Shown here: positions 8,386 through 15,809 of the stretch, in pieces
Numbering within the stretch: position 1 is the stretch's first letter
Layout: each line of letters starts with the position of its first letter
NCBI GenBank assembly: GCA_958405195.1
Contig: CATYDM010000045.1
Location: forward strand, 1 to 16,912
DNA: 16,912 nucleotides
Source: an uncultured Collinsella sp.
GTDB taxonomy: Bacteria > Actinomycetota > Coriobacteriia > Coriobacteriales > Coriobacteriaceae
Direction: 5' to 3'
Translations under genes and position numbers: made by a program
Notes under the pieces: model-generated
Databases searched by the model: none
Told to the model about the DNA's origin: nothing
What the model saw: the letters and a program-made list of their open reading frames with translations, nothing else

Positions 8386-8433
8386 GGCGGAACACATCTT
8401 CGTCTGGCGTTTTTTGCGGGGCTGGGTCTGCCC

Positions 8434-8464
8434 TTGAGCCGGAGTCCTCTCCATGCGCTACCAT
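8434..8464 (+). promoter_or_regulatory. Candidate mfd promoter
   Basis: TTGAGC (8434-8439) and TACCAT (8459-8464) are separated by 19 bases. The match is moderate. A start near 8471 would place the hairpin at 8490-8512 in the mfd leader. Confidence 0.33.
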
Positions 8465-8489
8465 GACAGACAATGTATTTGACGTACGA

Positions 8490-8517
8490 CCCGCCGAGCT
8501 TGCCCCGGCGGGCTTTT
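8490..8517 (+). terminator. Terminator-like hairpin just upstream of mfd
   Basis: A 7-bp stem CCCGCCG/CGGCGGG (8490-8496 and 8506-8512) with a 9-base loop is followed by C and four Ts. It sits 15 bases before the mfd ribosome site. It may end nth transcripts, or act as an attenuator in the mfd leader if the promoter at 8434 is real. Confidence 0.6.
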
Positions 8518-8542
8518 GGCGTTGCAATGCCGGAGGAACAGC

Positions 8543-11500
8543 ATGCTCATTCACCGTATAGCCGCACAGCTCTACACTGCCGAGGCGCTGCAGACCGTCG
8601 AGGCCGGACTCGATGCCGGCGAGGACGTGACGCTGGCTGTGTCGCAGTCGGGCCGCACGCTTATGGCGGCCGCCCAGTTTGCGCGCCGCCCGCGTCCCAC
8701 GGTCTACATTGTGAGTGGCGAGGATGCGGCCGATCGTGCCGCGCGCAGCCTTGCCGCCTACGTGGGCCTAGCGCACGTGTGCCGTTTTCCCGAGCGCAAG
8801 GACTATCCGTGGCGCGAGCAGGCGCCCGACGATGCCGTGGTGGCGCAGCGCTGCGAGGCACTGGGACGCATCGTGCGCGGAGACAATTGCATCATGGTCG
8901 CCTCGGCTCGCGCGCTGCTGCGTTGCGTGCCGCCGGTCGAGAGCCACTATTGGGAGTCCACGACCTTTGCGGTGGGCGAGGAGATTCCCTTTGACGAGGT
9001 GCCGCAGCGCCTGGTGGGCATGGGCTACACCAATGCCAGTGCCGCCGATGCGCCCGGTCTGTTCCGCGTGCACGGTGACACCGTCGAGGTGTTTCCCGCG
9101 CAGGAAAAGGCGCCCGTGCGCATTGAGTTTTTCGGCGATGAGATTGACCGCATCCGCCGTATGGTGAGCTCCACGGGCCAAACCATCGGCAACGAGGACA
9201 GTATCGAGATCTTCCCCTGCCGCGAGCTGGCGCTTACCGACGATGCCGTCCACAACATGCACGTGGCGCTCTACCGTGCCAGCCAGGACGACAGCAAGCT
9301 GGCGGCGCTGCTCGAGATGGTGGATGCGCGCATCGTCACGCCCGAGCTCGACCGCTTTTTGCCGGTGATGTACGGCCAGACCGTAAGCCCGTTGGCGCAC
9401 GTGAGCGGCAAGGCACTCGTGGTTCTGTCCGAGCCGCGCTCGCTGTTCGACGACTGCCTGCGCGCCTACGAGGATATTGAGGCCCGTGCCGGCGAGGCAG
9501 GGATTGACCGCCTGGATGGTCTGTACGTGCGCGCCCAACAGCTCGATTTTGGTGCCCAGCAGCGCCTGAACTACGTGAGCCTCATCCGTGCCGGCGGTGC
9601 GGTGACGGCCGAGCTCAAGATTGAGCAGCCGGCCATCGCAGGCTCGGACAACCGTTTTATGACGCGCATCCAGGAGGTCGTGGGCAAGCGCTATGCCTGC
9701 GTGTTTGCCATCCCCGACCGCGGTGCGCGCGAGTCGATGGAGCTCACCTTTGGCGACGAGGGCATTACCTTTGAGGAATCGCTGACCGCGGCGCCCGAAA
9801 ATGTCGGCGCTATCGGCGACCGCGTTCGCGTGGCAGCGGCGGATTCCGCCGACCGTGCCGCACGCCAGGAGGCCCATGCTTCCATTCGCGAGCGTAAGGC
9901 CGACGCGCTCAACGCCCGCTCGCTCGAGGCGGGCGCCGCGCAGGCTGCCGCCGGCGCCGCCGTGCCCACTATTTCGCGCGGACGTGTGACCTTTGTCGAT
10001 GCCGCCTTGCCGCAGGGCGTGGTGGTGCCCGATGCCAACCTGGCCGTGTTCTCGATCGCCGACCTCAACGCCCGCATGGACGCCAACCGCGCGCGCAGCC
10101 GCCGCAAGGTGGACATTACGCAGATCACGTTCCCGTTTAAGCCGGGCGATTACGTGGTGCACGCCACCCACGGCATCGCGCTCTTTAGCGAGATCGCGCG
10201 CCAGGAAGTGGGCGGCAAGGAGCGCGACTACTTTTTGCTGGAATATGCCGACGGCGACAAGCTCTACGTGCCGCTCGAGCAGGTCGACCGCATCACACGC
10301 TATGTTGGCCCCGACGGCGACAAGCCGCGCCTGACCAGGCTCAATACCGCCGACTGGACGCGTGCCACCAACAAGGCACGCAAGAACGCCAAAAAGCTGG
10401 CGTTTGACCTGGTCGATCTGTATACGCGCCGCTCGTCGATTACCGGTATCGCCTGTCCGCCCGATACGCCCGAGCAGATCGAGATGGAGGAGAGCTTCCC
10501 CTACGACGAGACGCGTGACCAGCTGGAGGCTATCGCCGACATCAAGGCCGACATGGAGGCGCCCAAGCCTATGGACCGCCTGCTGTGCGGCGACGTGGGT
10601 TTCGGCAAGACCGAGGTTGCCCTGCGCGCGGCGTTTAAGTGCGTGGACTCCGGCCGTCAGGTCATGGTGCTCTGCCCCACAACCATTCTGGCCCAGCAGC
10701 ACTACGAGACCTTCTTTGAGCGCTTTGCCCCGTTTGGCCTCGAGGTCGAGGTGCTCAGCCGCTTCCGCACGCCGGCGCAGCAGAAGCGCGCGCTCAAGGC
10801 GTTTGCCGAGGGCACGATCGACGTGCTCATCGGCACGCATCGTCTGCTTTCGGCCGATGTGAACCCCAAGAACCTAGGCTTGGTGATCATTGACGAGGAG
10901 CAGCGCTTTGGTGTGCAGCACAAGGAGCAGCTCAAGAACCTGCGCGAGCAGATTGACGTGCTCACGCTTTCGGCAACGCCGATTCCGCGAACCATGCAGA
11001 TGGCCACGAGCGGCGTGCGCGACATGAGCCTGATCACGACGCCGCCGACCGGGCGTCGTCCCGTGATCGTGCACGTGGGGGAGTACGACCCCGACGTGGT
11101 GAGTGCGGCGATTCGCCTGGAGGTGGGCCGCGGCGGTCAGGTGTATTACGTGTCCAACCGCGTCAAGACCATCGATGATGCCGTGGCGCGCGTGCACGAG
11201 GCCGCGCCCGAGGCGCGCGTGGGCGTGGCGCACGGCAAGATGAGCCCGCGCGAGGTCGAGGACGTGATGATCGAGTTCGCGACCAAGAAGATCGACGTGC
11301 TCATCGCCACGACCATCGTGGAGAGCGGCATCGACAACGCAACGGCCAACACGCTGATCATCGAGGACTCGCAGCGCTTGGGCCTGGCACAGCTCTACCA
11401 GCTCAAGGGCCGTGTTGGCCGCTCGGCCACGCAGGCATACGCGTACTTTATGTTCCCGGGTGAGCTGCCGCTCACCGAGGAGGCTACGGCGCGTCTGACC

Positions 11501-12175
11501 GCGCTTTCCGAGTTCCAGGACCTGGGCAGCGGCATGCGCATCGCCATGCGCGATCTGGAGATCCGCGGTGCCGGTTCGCTCATGGGTGCCGAGCAGCACG
11601 GCAACCTGTCGAGCGTGGGCTTTGACCTGTTTACGCAGATGCTGGGCCAGGCCGTGGCCGAGGCGCGCGGCGATGACGACGCCGGCGTGGAGACGGCGAG
11701 CGTGGGCATCAACCTGCCGGCCGACTACTTCTTGTCCGAGGAGTACCTGCCGGCGGTGGATCAGCGCGTGCTCGTGTACCGTAAGCTCGCAGCGGCCGAG
11801 GACCTGGAGAGCATCGATGAGGTGCAGGAAGAGACCGAGGCCGCGCATGGCGAGCTGCCGCTGGCGGGACTCAACCTGTTCAATCGCGCACGAATCCGCA
11901 TTCGCGGCGAGCGCCTGGGGCTCGAGAGCGTCACGCTCAGTGGCGGCCGCATCACGTTTTTGGGCGTCGACGTGCCCAAAAAGGTGGCCTTTGAACTTAA
12001 GACCCGCTATGGCGCGGTGAACTTCCCCAAGAGCCGCAAGCTGTCGGTGCCCTACAAGGCGGGCGCCGGCGTGGGCAGCGGCCTGGGTCGCGGCCTCGAC
12101 GCCAACGACGGCACCGGCCCGGTGGCCGCGGCACTCATGCTGCTGCAGCAATTAGGCGCGAGTGACGATGACTAA
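8543..12175 (+). CDS. mfd: Transcription-repair coupling factor Mfd
   Basis: A 1210-residue Mfd, slightly longer than the E. coli (1148) and B. subtilis (1177) proteins. It pushes RNA polymerase stalled at DNA lesions off the template and recruits UvrA. The ATG at 8543 has GGAGG at 8532-8536. The first 350 or so residues are the UvrB-like module. The polymerase-interacting domain starts near GDYVVHATHGIALF (535-548). The translocase has Walker A GDVGFGKT (683-690), the DEEQ box (784-787), LSATPIPRT (809-817) and motif VI GRVGRS (956-961). The C-terminal TRCF domain is present to the end. No frameshift or missing motif is seen. It may be cotranscribed with nth or use its own promoter at 8434. 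Confidence 0.97.
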   Translation: MLIHRIAAQLYTAEALQTVEAGLDAGEDVTLAVSQSGRTLMAAAQFARRPRPTVYIVSGEDAADRAARSLAAYVGLAHVCRFPERKDYPWREQAPDDAVVAQRCEALGRIVRGDNCIMVASARALLRCVPPVESHYWESTTFAVGEEIPFDEVPQRLVGMGYTNASAADAPGLFRVHGDTVEVFPAQEKAPVRIEFFGDEIDRIRRMVSSTGQTIGNEDSIEIFPCRELALTDDAVHNMHVALYRASQDDSKLAALLEMVDARIVTPELDRFLPVMYGQTVSPLAHVSGKALVVLSEPRSLFDDCLRAYEDIEARAGEAGIDRLDGLYVRAQQLDFGAQQRLNYVSLIRAGGAVTAELKIEQPAIAGSDNRFMTRIQEVVGKRYACVFAIPDRGARESMELTFGDEGITFEESLTAAPENVGAIGDRVRVAAADSADRAARQEAHASIRERKADALNARSLEAGAAQAAAGAAVPTISRGRVTFVDAALPQGVVVPDANLAVFSIADLNARMDANRARSRRKVDITQITFPFKPGDYVVHATHGIALFSEIARQEVGGKERDYFLLEYADGDKLYVPLEQVDRITRYVGPDGDKPRLTRLNTADWTRATNKARKNAKKLAFDLVDLYTRRSSITGIACPPDTPEQIEMEESFPYDETRDQLEAIADIKADMEAPKPMDRLLCGDVGFGKTEVALRAAFKCVDSGRQVMVLCPTTILAQQHYETFFERFAPFGLEVEVLSRFRTPAQQKRALKAFAEGTIDVLIGTHRLLSADVNPKNLGLVIIDEEQRFGVQHKEQLKNLREQIDVLTLSATPIPRTMQMATSGVRDMSLITTPPTGRRPVIVHVGEYDPDVVSAAIRLEVGRGGQVYYVSNRVKTIDDAVARVHEAAPEARVGVAHGKMSPREVEDVMIEFATKKIDVLIATTIVESGIDNATANTLIIEDSQRLGLAQLYQLKGRVGRSATQAYAYFMFPGELPLTEEATARLTALSEFQDLGSGMRIAMRDLEIRGAGSLMGAEQHGNLSSVGFDLFTQMLGQAVAEARGDDDAGVETASVGINLPADYFLSEEYLPAVDQRVLVYRKLAAAEDLESIDEVQEETEAAHGELPLAGLNLFNRARIRIRGERLGLESVTLSGGRITFLGVDVPKKVAFELKTRYGAVNFPKSRKLSVPYKAGAGVGSGLGRGLDANDGTGPVAAALMLLQQLGASDDD

Positions 12176-12191
12176 CAAGTAAGGGGCGTGG

Positions 12192-12220
12192 CGTGGCGGA
12201 GTCATCTTTGCCCCGCCACG
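12192..12220 (+). terminator. Hairpin after mfd, without a T run
   Basis: An 8-bp perfect stem CGTGGCGG/CCGCCACG (12192-12199 and 12213-12220) with a 13-base loop lies 16 bases after the mfd stop. No T tract follows, so it may be a weak or Rho-assisted terminator, or an mRNA end-stabilising hairpin. Confidence 0.45.
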
Positions 12221-12255
12221 TTGCAGGTTGATTCCAGCCACATCGAAAGGAAAGC

Positions 12256-13119
12256 ATGTTCGGATACATCTATAAGAAAGATGTCGCCATTATCGCGGTT
12301 GTCCTGTGCCTTTGTCTGGGCGTGGGCAGTTTCTTCGATTATCAGATCTCGAGCGCGCTGTTCAACGTCGGCAGCATGTACGGCCGCTTTATCGAGGCCG
12401 CCGGCGAGCTGCCGTTCGAGCTGACGGCGAGCGTCGCGGGCGTTATGCTCGTACGCGCGATGCGTCCCGACTCCAGGGGGAGCAAATGGCTTGCCGTGCT
12501 CGGCATCCTCGTCAACGTTGGCCTGGCCGGCTACGAGATCGTTTCGTCCCTGCGGGTTAGCGGTAAACTCATTGCCGTTCAGCTGGTGCTGACGTTTGTG
12601 CTGGTCATCGCCGCCAACTTTATCATCTATCGCCTCACGCGCGCGACCGAGCCCGATGAGCTCAGGCGCTGGGCGTTGATGGTGCTTGCCGTGTGGGTCG
12701 CTCAGGCCATTATCCTCAACGTGATCGTCAAGCCGCTGTGGTCGCGTCCGCGCATGCGCGTGATCGAGGTCACGCCGGGGCTCAATTTTCAGCCGTGGTG
12801 GGTGATTGGCAACCCTGACAAGTGGAGCTATATCGCCGCCGGCGTAATCAAGGACGGCTTTAAGTCGTTCGCGAGTGGACACACCGCGCATGCGGCGATT
12901 GGCCTCATGCTCGCCGGGCTTCCCGCGGCGGCCTTTAAGGAAAAGCCGTCGCGCCGCCGGGTGGTCTTTTGGACGGCGGCTGTGGTCGCGGCGCTCGTCG
13001 CCTTTGGCCGTATCGTGATCGGAGCGCATTTTTTGAGTGACGTGAGCTGCGGCTTTGCCCTGGTGCTGGCGCTTGAGTGCCTTGCCGCGCGTATTGCCTA
13101 TCCCAACGGCGTACAATAG
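12256..13119 (+). CDS. PAP2-family membrane phosphatase
   Basis: A 287-residue integral membrane protein of the phosphatidic acid phosphatase type 2 family, with about six hydrophobic segments. AAAGGAAAG before the ATG supports the start. The three-part acid phosphatase signature is present in modified form. K159-P-L-W-S-R-P-R166 reads K-x6-R but has Met instead of Pro after the arginine. The second part is ASGH (206-209) instead of PSGH, with H209. The third is G-R252-x5-H258-x3-D262, with Gly in place of Ser before the Arg. Both catalytic histidines and the aspartate are retained, so activity on a lipid phosphate or undecaprenyl pyrophosphate-like substrate is plausible. The substrate is unknown. 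It starts 80 bases after mfd and has no functional link to it that I can see. Confidence 0.85.
   Translation: MFGYIYKKDVAIIAVVLCLCLGVGSFFDYQISSALFNVGSMYGRFIEAAGELPFELTASVAGVMLVRAMRPDSRGSKWLAVLGILVNVGLAGYEIVSSLRVSGKLIAVQLVLTFVLVIAANFIIYRLTRATEPDELRRWALMVLAVWVAQAIILNVIVKPLWSRPRMRVIEVTPGLNFQPWWVIGNPDKWSYIAAGVIKDGFKSFASGHTAHAAIGLMLAGLPAAAFKEKPSRRRVVFWTAAVVAALVAFGRIVIGAHFLSDVSCGFALVLALECLAARIAYPNGVQ
13112..13117 (+). promoter_or_regulatory. Candidate -10 box of the threonine aldolase gene
   Basis: TACAAT, one base from consensus, overlaps the stop codon of the PAP2 gene and lies 47 bases before the aldolase start. No good -35 is found at the usual distance, so the call rests on the -10 alone. Confidence 0.28.
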
Positions 13120-13164
13120 CTCCGTTTGAATCATCTGACCGATACCCGGTAAGAGAGGATTGCC

Positions 13165-14190
13165 ATGCTCGCGTTTAACAACGATTATTCCCACGGCGCA
13201 CACCCGGCGGTGCTGCAGGCGCTCGTCGACACTAATATGGAGCCGCAGCCCGGCTACGGTACCGATGCACATACCGAGCGTGCCAAGCACCTTATTCGCG
13301 AGGCCTGCCAGGCCCCCGATGCCGACGTGTTTTTTCTGGTGGGCGGCACGCAGGCCAACGCGACGGTGATCGACATGCTGCTCGCGCCGTACGAGGGCGT
13401 CGTTGCTGCCGAGACTGGCCACGTCGCCTGCCACGAGGCGGGCGCCATCGAGTTTGGCGGCCACAAGGTACTCACCATCCCCGGCTACGAGGGCAAGATG
13501 CACGCCGAGGACCTCGAGAACTATATCCAGGCGTTCTATGAAAACGAGAGCTACGAGCACACGGTGTTCCCGGGCGCCGTGTACGTGAGTCTATCGACCG
13601 AGTACGGCACGCTGTACTCCAAGGCCGAGCTCGCGGCGATTCACGCAGTGTGCCAGAAGCGCGAGATTCCGCTGTTTGTGGATGGCGCCCGTCTGGCCTA
13701 TGCGTTGGCGGCCGATGAGTGCGACATTACCCTGCCCGAGCTGGCGCAGCTGTGTGACGTGTTCTACATCGGCGGCACCAAGTGCGGCGCGCTCTGCGGC
13801 GAGGCTGTGGTGTTTTGCGGCATGCACGCCCCGGCGCATCCCATTCCGCGTATTAAGCAGCACGGCGCGCTGTTGGCCAAGGGCCGTCTGACGGGCGTGC
13901 AGTTTGAGGCGCTCTTTACCGATGGCCTGTATTTTGAGATTGGCCGTCAGGCGATCGAAACCGCTCAGGCGCTTCGTCGCGTGCTGCACGAGCACGGCTA
14001 CCGGTTCTTTTTGGAGACGCCCACAAACCAGCAGTTCGTGATTCTGCCCAACGAGGACATGGCGCGCATTCGCGAGCATGTGGCGATCGAGTACTGGGAA
14101 AAGTACGACGAGGCCCACACGGTGGTGCGCTTTTGCACCAGCTGGGCCACGACGCAGGAGGATATCGACGCGTTGGCGGCGGTTCTGTAG
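13165..14190 (+). CDS. Threonine aldolase family, PLP-dependent
   Basis: A 341-residue fold-type I PLP enzyme of the low-specificity threonine aldolase / beta-eliminating lyase family, which splits L-threonine or L-allo-threonine to glycine and acetaldehyde. AGAGAGGA precedes the ATG. The N-terminus FNNDYSHGAHPAVLQAL is the family opening. The glycine-rich GGTQAN is near residue 60. DGARLAYAL around 173-181 contains the PLP-ring aspartate. YIGGTKCGALCGE places the Schiff-base lysine at K206. Length is normal and all key residues are present. Glycine supply or threonine/serine catabolism is the likely role. Related enzymes can act on other beta-hydroxy amino acids, so the exact substrate is open. 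A very strong terminator-like hairpin follows. Confidence 0.93.
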   Translation: MLAFNNDYSHGAHPAVLQALVDTNMEPQPGYGTDAHTERAKHLIREACQAPDADVFFLVGGTQANATVIDMLLAPYEGVVAAETGHVACHEAGAIEFGGHKVLTIPGYEGKMHAEDLENYIQAFYENESYEHTVFPGAVYVSLSTEYGTLYSKAELAAIHAVCQKREIPLFVDGARLAYALAADECDITLPELAQLCDVFYIGGTKCGALCGEAVVFCGMHAPAHPIPRIKQHGALLAKGRLTGVQFEALFTDGLYFEIGRQAIETAQALRRVLHEHGYRFFLETPTNQQFVILPNEDMARIREHVAIEYWEKYDEAHTVVRFCTSWATTQEDIDALAAVL

Positions 14191-14201
14191 CCTGATGTAA
14201 T
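14173..14201 (+). promoter_or_regulatory. Candidate promoter of the GNAT gene
   Basis: TTGGCG (14173-14178), a 17-base spacer and TGTAAT (14196-14201), with an extended TG at 14193-14194, overlap the end of the aldolase gene. A start near 14208 would put the following hairpin at the very 5' end of the GNAT mRNA. Confidence 0.5.
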
Positions 14202-14208
14202 GACGAGG

Positions 14209-14251
14209 GGCCGCCTTGCGCTGGGTTTGGCGCAAGGCGGCCTTTGTTTTT
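14209..14251 (+). terminator. Strong terminator hairpin between aldolase and GNAT genes
   Basis: A perfect 13-bp stem GGCCGCCTTGCGC/GCGCAAGGCGGCC (14209-14221 and 14230-14242) with an 8-base loop is followed by TTTGTTTTT. It ends the aldolase transcript. It also lies directly against the GNAT ribosome site at 14254-14263, leaving no room for a promoter after it. Confidence 0.92.
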
Positions 14252-14267
14252 GAGGGAGAAGGGTTGT

Positions 14268-14858
14268 ATGACCGAGATGTCCGAGCCGACGATTCGTCTG
14301 GCGACGCCCGATGATGCGCCGGCGTTGCTTGCCATCTATGAGCCGTATGTGCGCCAGACGGCGATTACCTGCGAATACGAGGTGCCGAGCGTTGAGGAGT
14401 TCGCCGGGCGCATCGAGCGTACACTCAAGCGCTATCCGTATCTGGTGATGGAGCTGGACGGGCGTCCGGTAGGCTATGCCTATGTGAGTTCGCTCAACAG
14501 CCGCGAGGCATACGACTGGTCGGTCGAGACGTCGATCTACCTGGCGCGCGACGTGCGCCACGGCGGGCTGGGTCGCAAGCTGCACGACGCGCTCAAGCAA
14601 TGCCTGGTCGCGATGGGCATCACCAACATGTGCGCCCTCATCGCCGTGCCGCACGACAAGGACGACGAGTACCTGACGCACAACAGCCAGGATTTCCATG
14701 CCCATATGGGATATCGCCTGGTGGGTGCCTTTGACCGCTGCGCCCAAAAGTTCGGCCGTTGGTACGACATGTGCTGGATGGAGCTGGTCCTGGCCGAGCG
14801 CACACCCAACCAACCCAAACCAACCTGGTTCCCCGACCTCCCCAAACCTACCATTTAG
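14268..14858 (+). CDS. GNAT N-acetyltransferase, phosphinothricin-type
   Basis: A 196-residue acetyl-CoA-dependent N-acetyltransferase. The ATG at 14268 has GGGAGAAGGG upstream; an ATG three codons later is an alternative. TIRLATPDDAPALLAIYEPYV opens the GNAT fold. YPYLVMELDGRPVGYAYV and AYDWSVETSIYL follow the phosphinothricin/methionine-sulfone acetyltransferase pattern. RHGGLG at 97-102 is the acetyl-CoA pyrophosphate loop, and FHAHMGYRLVGAF with KFGRWYDMCWMEL closes the domain. Known relatives acetylate phosphinothricin, methionine sulfoximine or other small amino compounds, and the true substrate here is unknown. The last 18 residues or so are a Pro/Lys-rich tail (TPNQPKPTWFPDLPKPTI) beyond the conserved domain. 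The gene is convergent with the GntR gene, 21 bases apart. Confidence 0.9.
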   Translation: MTEMSEPTIRLATPDDAPALLAIYEPYVRQTAITCEYEVPSVEEFAGRIERTLKRYPYLVMELDGRPVGYAYVSSLNSREAYDWSVETSIYLARDVRHGGLGRKLHDALKQCLVAMGITNMCALIAVPHDKDDEYLTHNSQDFHAHMGYRLVGAFDRCAQKFGRWYDMCWMELVLAERTPNQPKPTWFPDLPKPTI

Positions 14859-14868
14859 GGACAGGTTT
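14844..14868 (+). terminator. Weak hairpin at the convergent GNAT/GntR junction
   Basis: AAACCT (14844-14849) can pair with AGGTTT (14863-14868) across a 13-base loop, followed by ATTTT. The stem is short and overlaps the GNAT stop. It is the only candidate end signal between the two convergent genes. Confidence 0.25.
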
Positions 14869-14879
14869 ATTTTGGCAGG

Positions 14880-15602
14880 TTAGCCGATGGGCTCGGTGTA
14901 TTTGGCGCGGTCGGTGCGTTGGATGCGCTTGGAGACGTGGAGCGGGCGGCCGTCGGTGTCGTAGACGTAGTCGGTGATCAGGATCAGCGCCTGCCCACGC
15001 TCGACGTTGAGCAAAAACGCCTCGTTTTGCGAGGCATAGCACACTTCAAAGGTCTTATGCCCCTGTGCCGGTGCGCGATGGAACTCCTGTCGCAGCGTGG
15101 CGTAGAGCGAACCGTTGATATCGCGATCGATGAGTGCCTCAAAGCTTGGCGGCAGATAGGTGGTCTCCAGGCACAGCGGCGCATCGTCCAGATAACGCAG
15201 GCGGACAAGTTTGACGAGCTTGCTGCCCACGGCGACATCAAAAAACCTGGCCACATTGCCCGCGGCCTTGGCAAAGCCCGAGTCCACCGTGCGCGTGGTG
15301 GGCTTCATGCCCTGACCCTGGACCTGTGCCGTATAGCTCGAAAACACCAGGTTGTTTTCGTGGAGCGCCGGCGTGTCGGCCACAAAGGCGCCACGCCCGC
15401 GCTCGGTGCGCACCAGACCCTCATCGACGAGCACCTTAAGGGCATGGCGCACGGTGCTGCGCGACAGCCCCGATTCGTCCATGAGTTCCATCTCGGACGG
15501 CAGCTTGTCTCCGCGTGCGTAGGTGCCGGAGGCAATGCGGTCGCGCAGCATGCCCGCCAAGCGCTCGTATTGGGCCAGTTTCTTTTTAGACGAAGCGTTC
15601 AT
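14880..15602 (-). CDS. GntR-family (HutC/UTRA) transcriptional regulator
   Basis: A 240-residue regulator and the only minus-strand gene. The N-terminal winged helix (about 10-77) has the GntR pattern DKLPSEMELMDESGLSRSTV, then VLVDEGLVRTERGRGAFVA. The C-terminal UTRA ligand-binding domain (about 92-235) places it in the HutC subfamily, whose effectors are usually sugar phosphates or amino acid derivatives. It is divergent from the SIS-domain sugar-phosphate enzyme, and the 207-base gap holds repeated TGTAT half-sites. The likely role is to control that gene and itself in response to the enzyme's substrate. E. coli FrlR has the same architecture, which fits an Amadori-product (fructoselysine-type) regulator. 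The ligand is an inference. Confidence 0.93.
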   Translation of the reverse strand: MNASSKKKLAQYERLAGMLRDRIASGTYARGDKLPSEMELMDESGLSRSTVRHALKVLVDEGLVRTERGRGAFVADTPALHENNLVFSSYTAQVQGQGMKPTTRTVDSGFAKAAGNVARFFDVAVGSKLVKLVRLRYLDDAPLCLETTYLPPSFEALIDRDINGSLYATLRQEFHRAPAQGHKTFEVCYASQNEAFLLNVERGQALILITDYVYDTDGRPLHVSKRIQRTDRAKYTEPIG

Positions 15603-15608
15603 GCGATC

Positions 15609-15630
15609 AACCTGTATCTAACCTGTATGC
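15609..15630 (+). repeat. Tandem half-sites near the GntR start
   Basis: AACCTGTATC (15609-15618) and AACCTGTATG (15620-15629) are direct repeats 11 bp apart, one helical turn, just upstream of and overlapping the leader of the GntR gene. The same arrangement recurs at 15748-15769 near the SIS gene. Confidence 0.6.
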
Positions 15631-15631
15631 G

Positions 15632-15659
15632 AATCTAATCAAGCATGTATTCAATACAA
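15632..15659 (-). promoter_or_regulatory. GntR-gene promoter overlapped by a perfect palindrome
   Basis: Read on the minus strand, TTGTAT (15654-15659), a 16-base spacer and TAGATT (15632-15637) form a promoter whose start would be about 23 bases before the GntR ATG. The perfect palindrome TGTATT-C-AATACA (15646-15658) covers the -35, so binding there would shut the promoter. This is typical of an autoregulated GntR gene. Confidence 0.55.
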
Positions 15660-15724
15660 CAACAAAACCGCTGGTAGCAAGTTATCGAAAACCAGATCAG
15701 CATAATTTCTAAGACAAATATAGC

Positions 15725-15769
15725 ATACAACTAGTCGACATAACCAAAACATGTATGTAACTTGTATGC
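15725..15769 (+). promoter_or_regulatory. Operator half-sites upstream of the SIS-domain gene
   Basis: AGCATACAACTA (15723-15734) carries an inverted half-site. AACATGTATG (15748-15757) and AACTTGTATG (15759-15768) are direct repeats 11 bp apart. These lie 40-85 bases before the SIS start, where a promoter is expected. A -10 such as TATAGC (15719-15724) is possible but not convincing. Confidence 0.5.
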
Positions 15770-15809
15770 CTGTGATGAGCATCAAACGAAGAAGAAAGGC
15801 TGATGCACG

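Noticed and set aside
8768..10840. A 690-codon open frame on the minus strand opposite mfd
   Set aside because: High GC and biased codon use leave few stops on the opposite strand. The product has no family features, while the plus strand encodes a complete Mfd with all motifs.
15609..15769. The TGTAT repeats as a CRISPR array
   Set aside because: The repeats are only about 10 bases, irregularly spaced and in both orientations, which fits regulator sites rather than repeat-spacer units.
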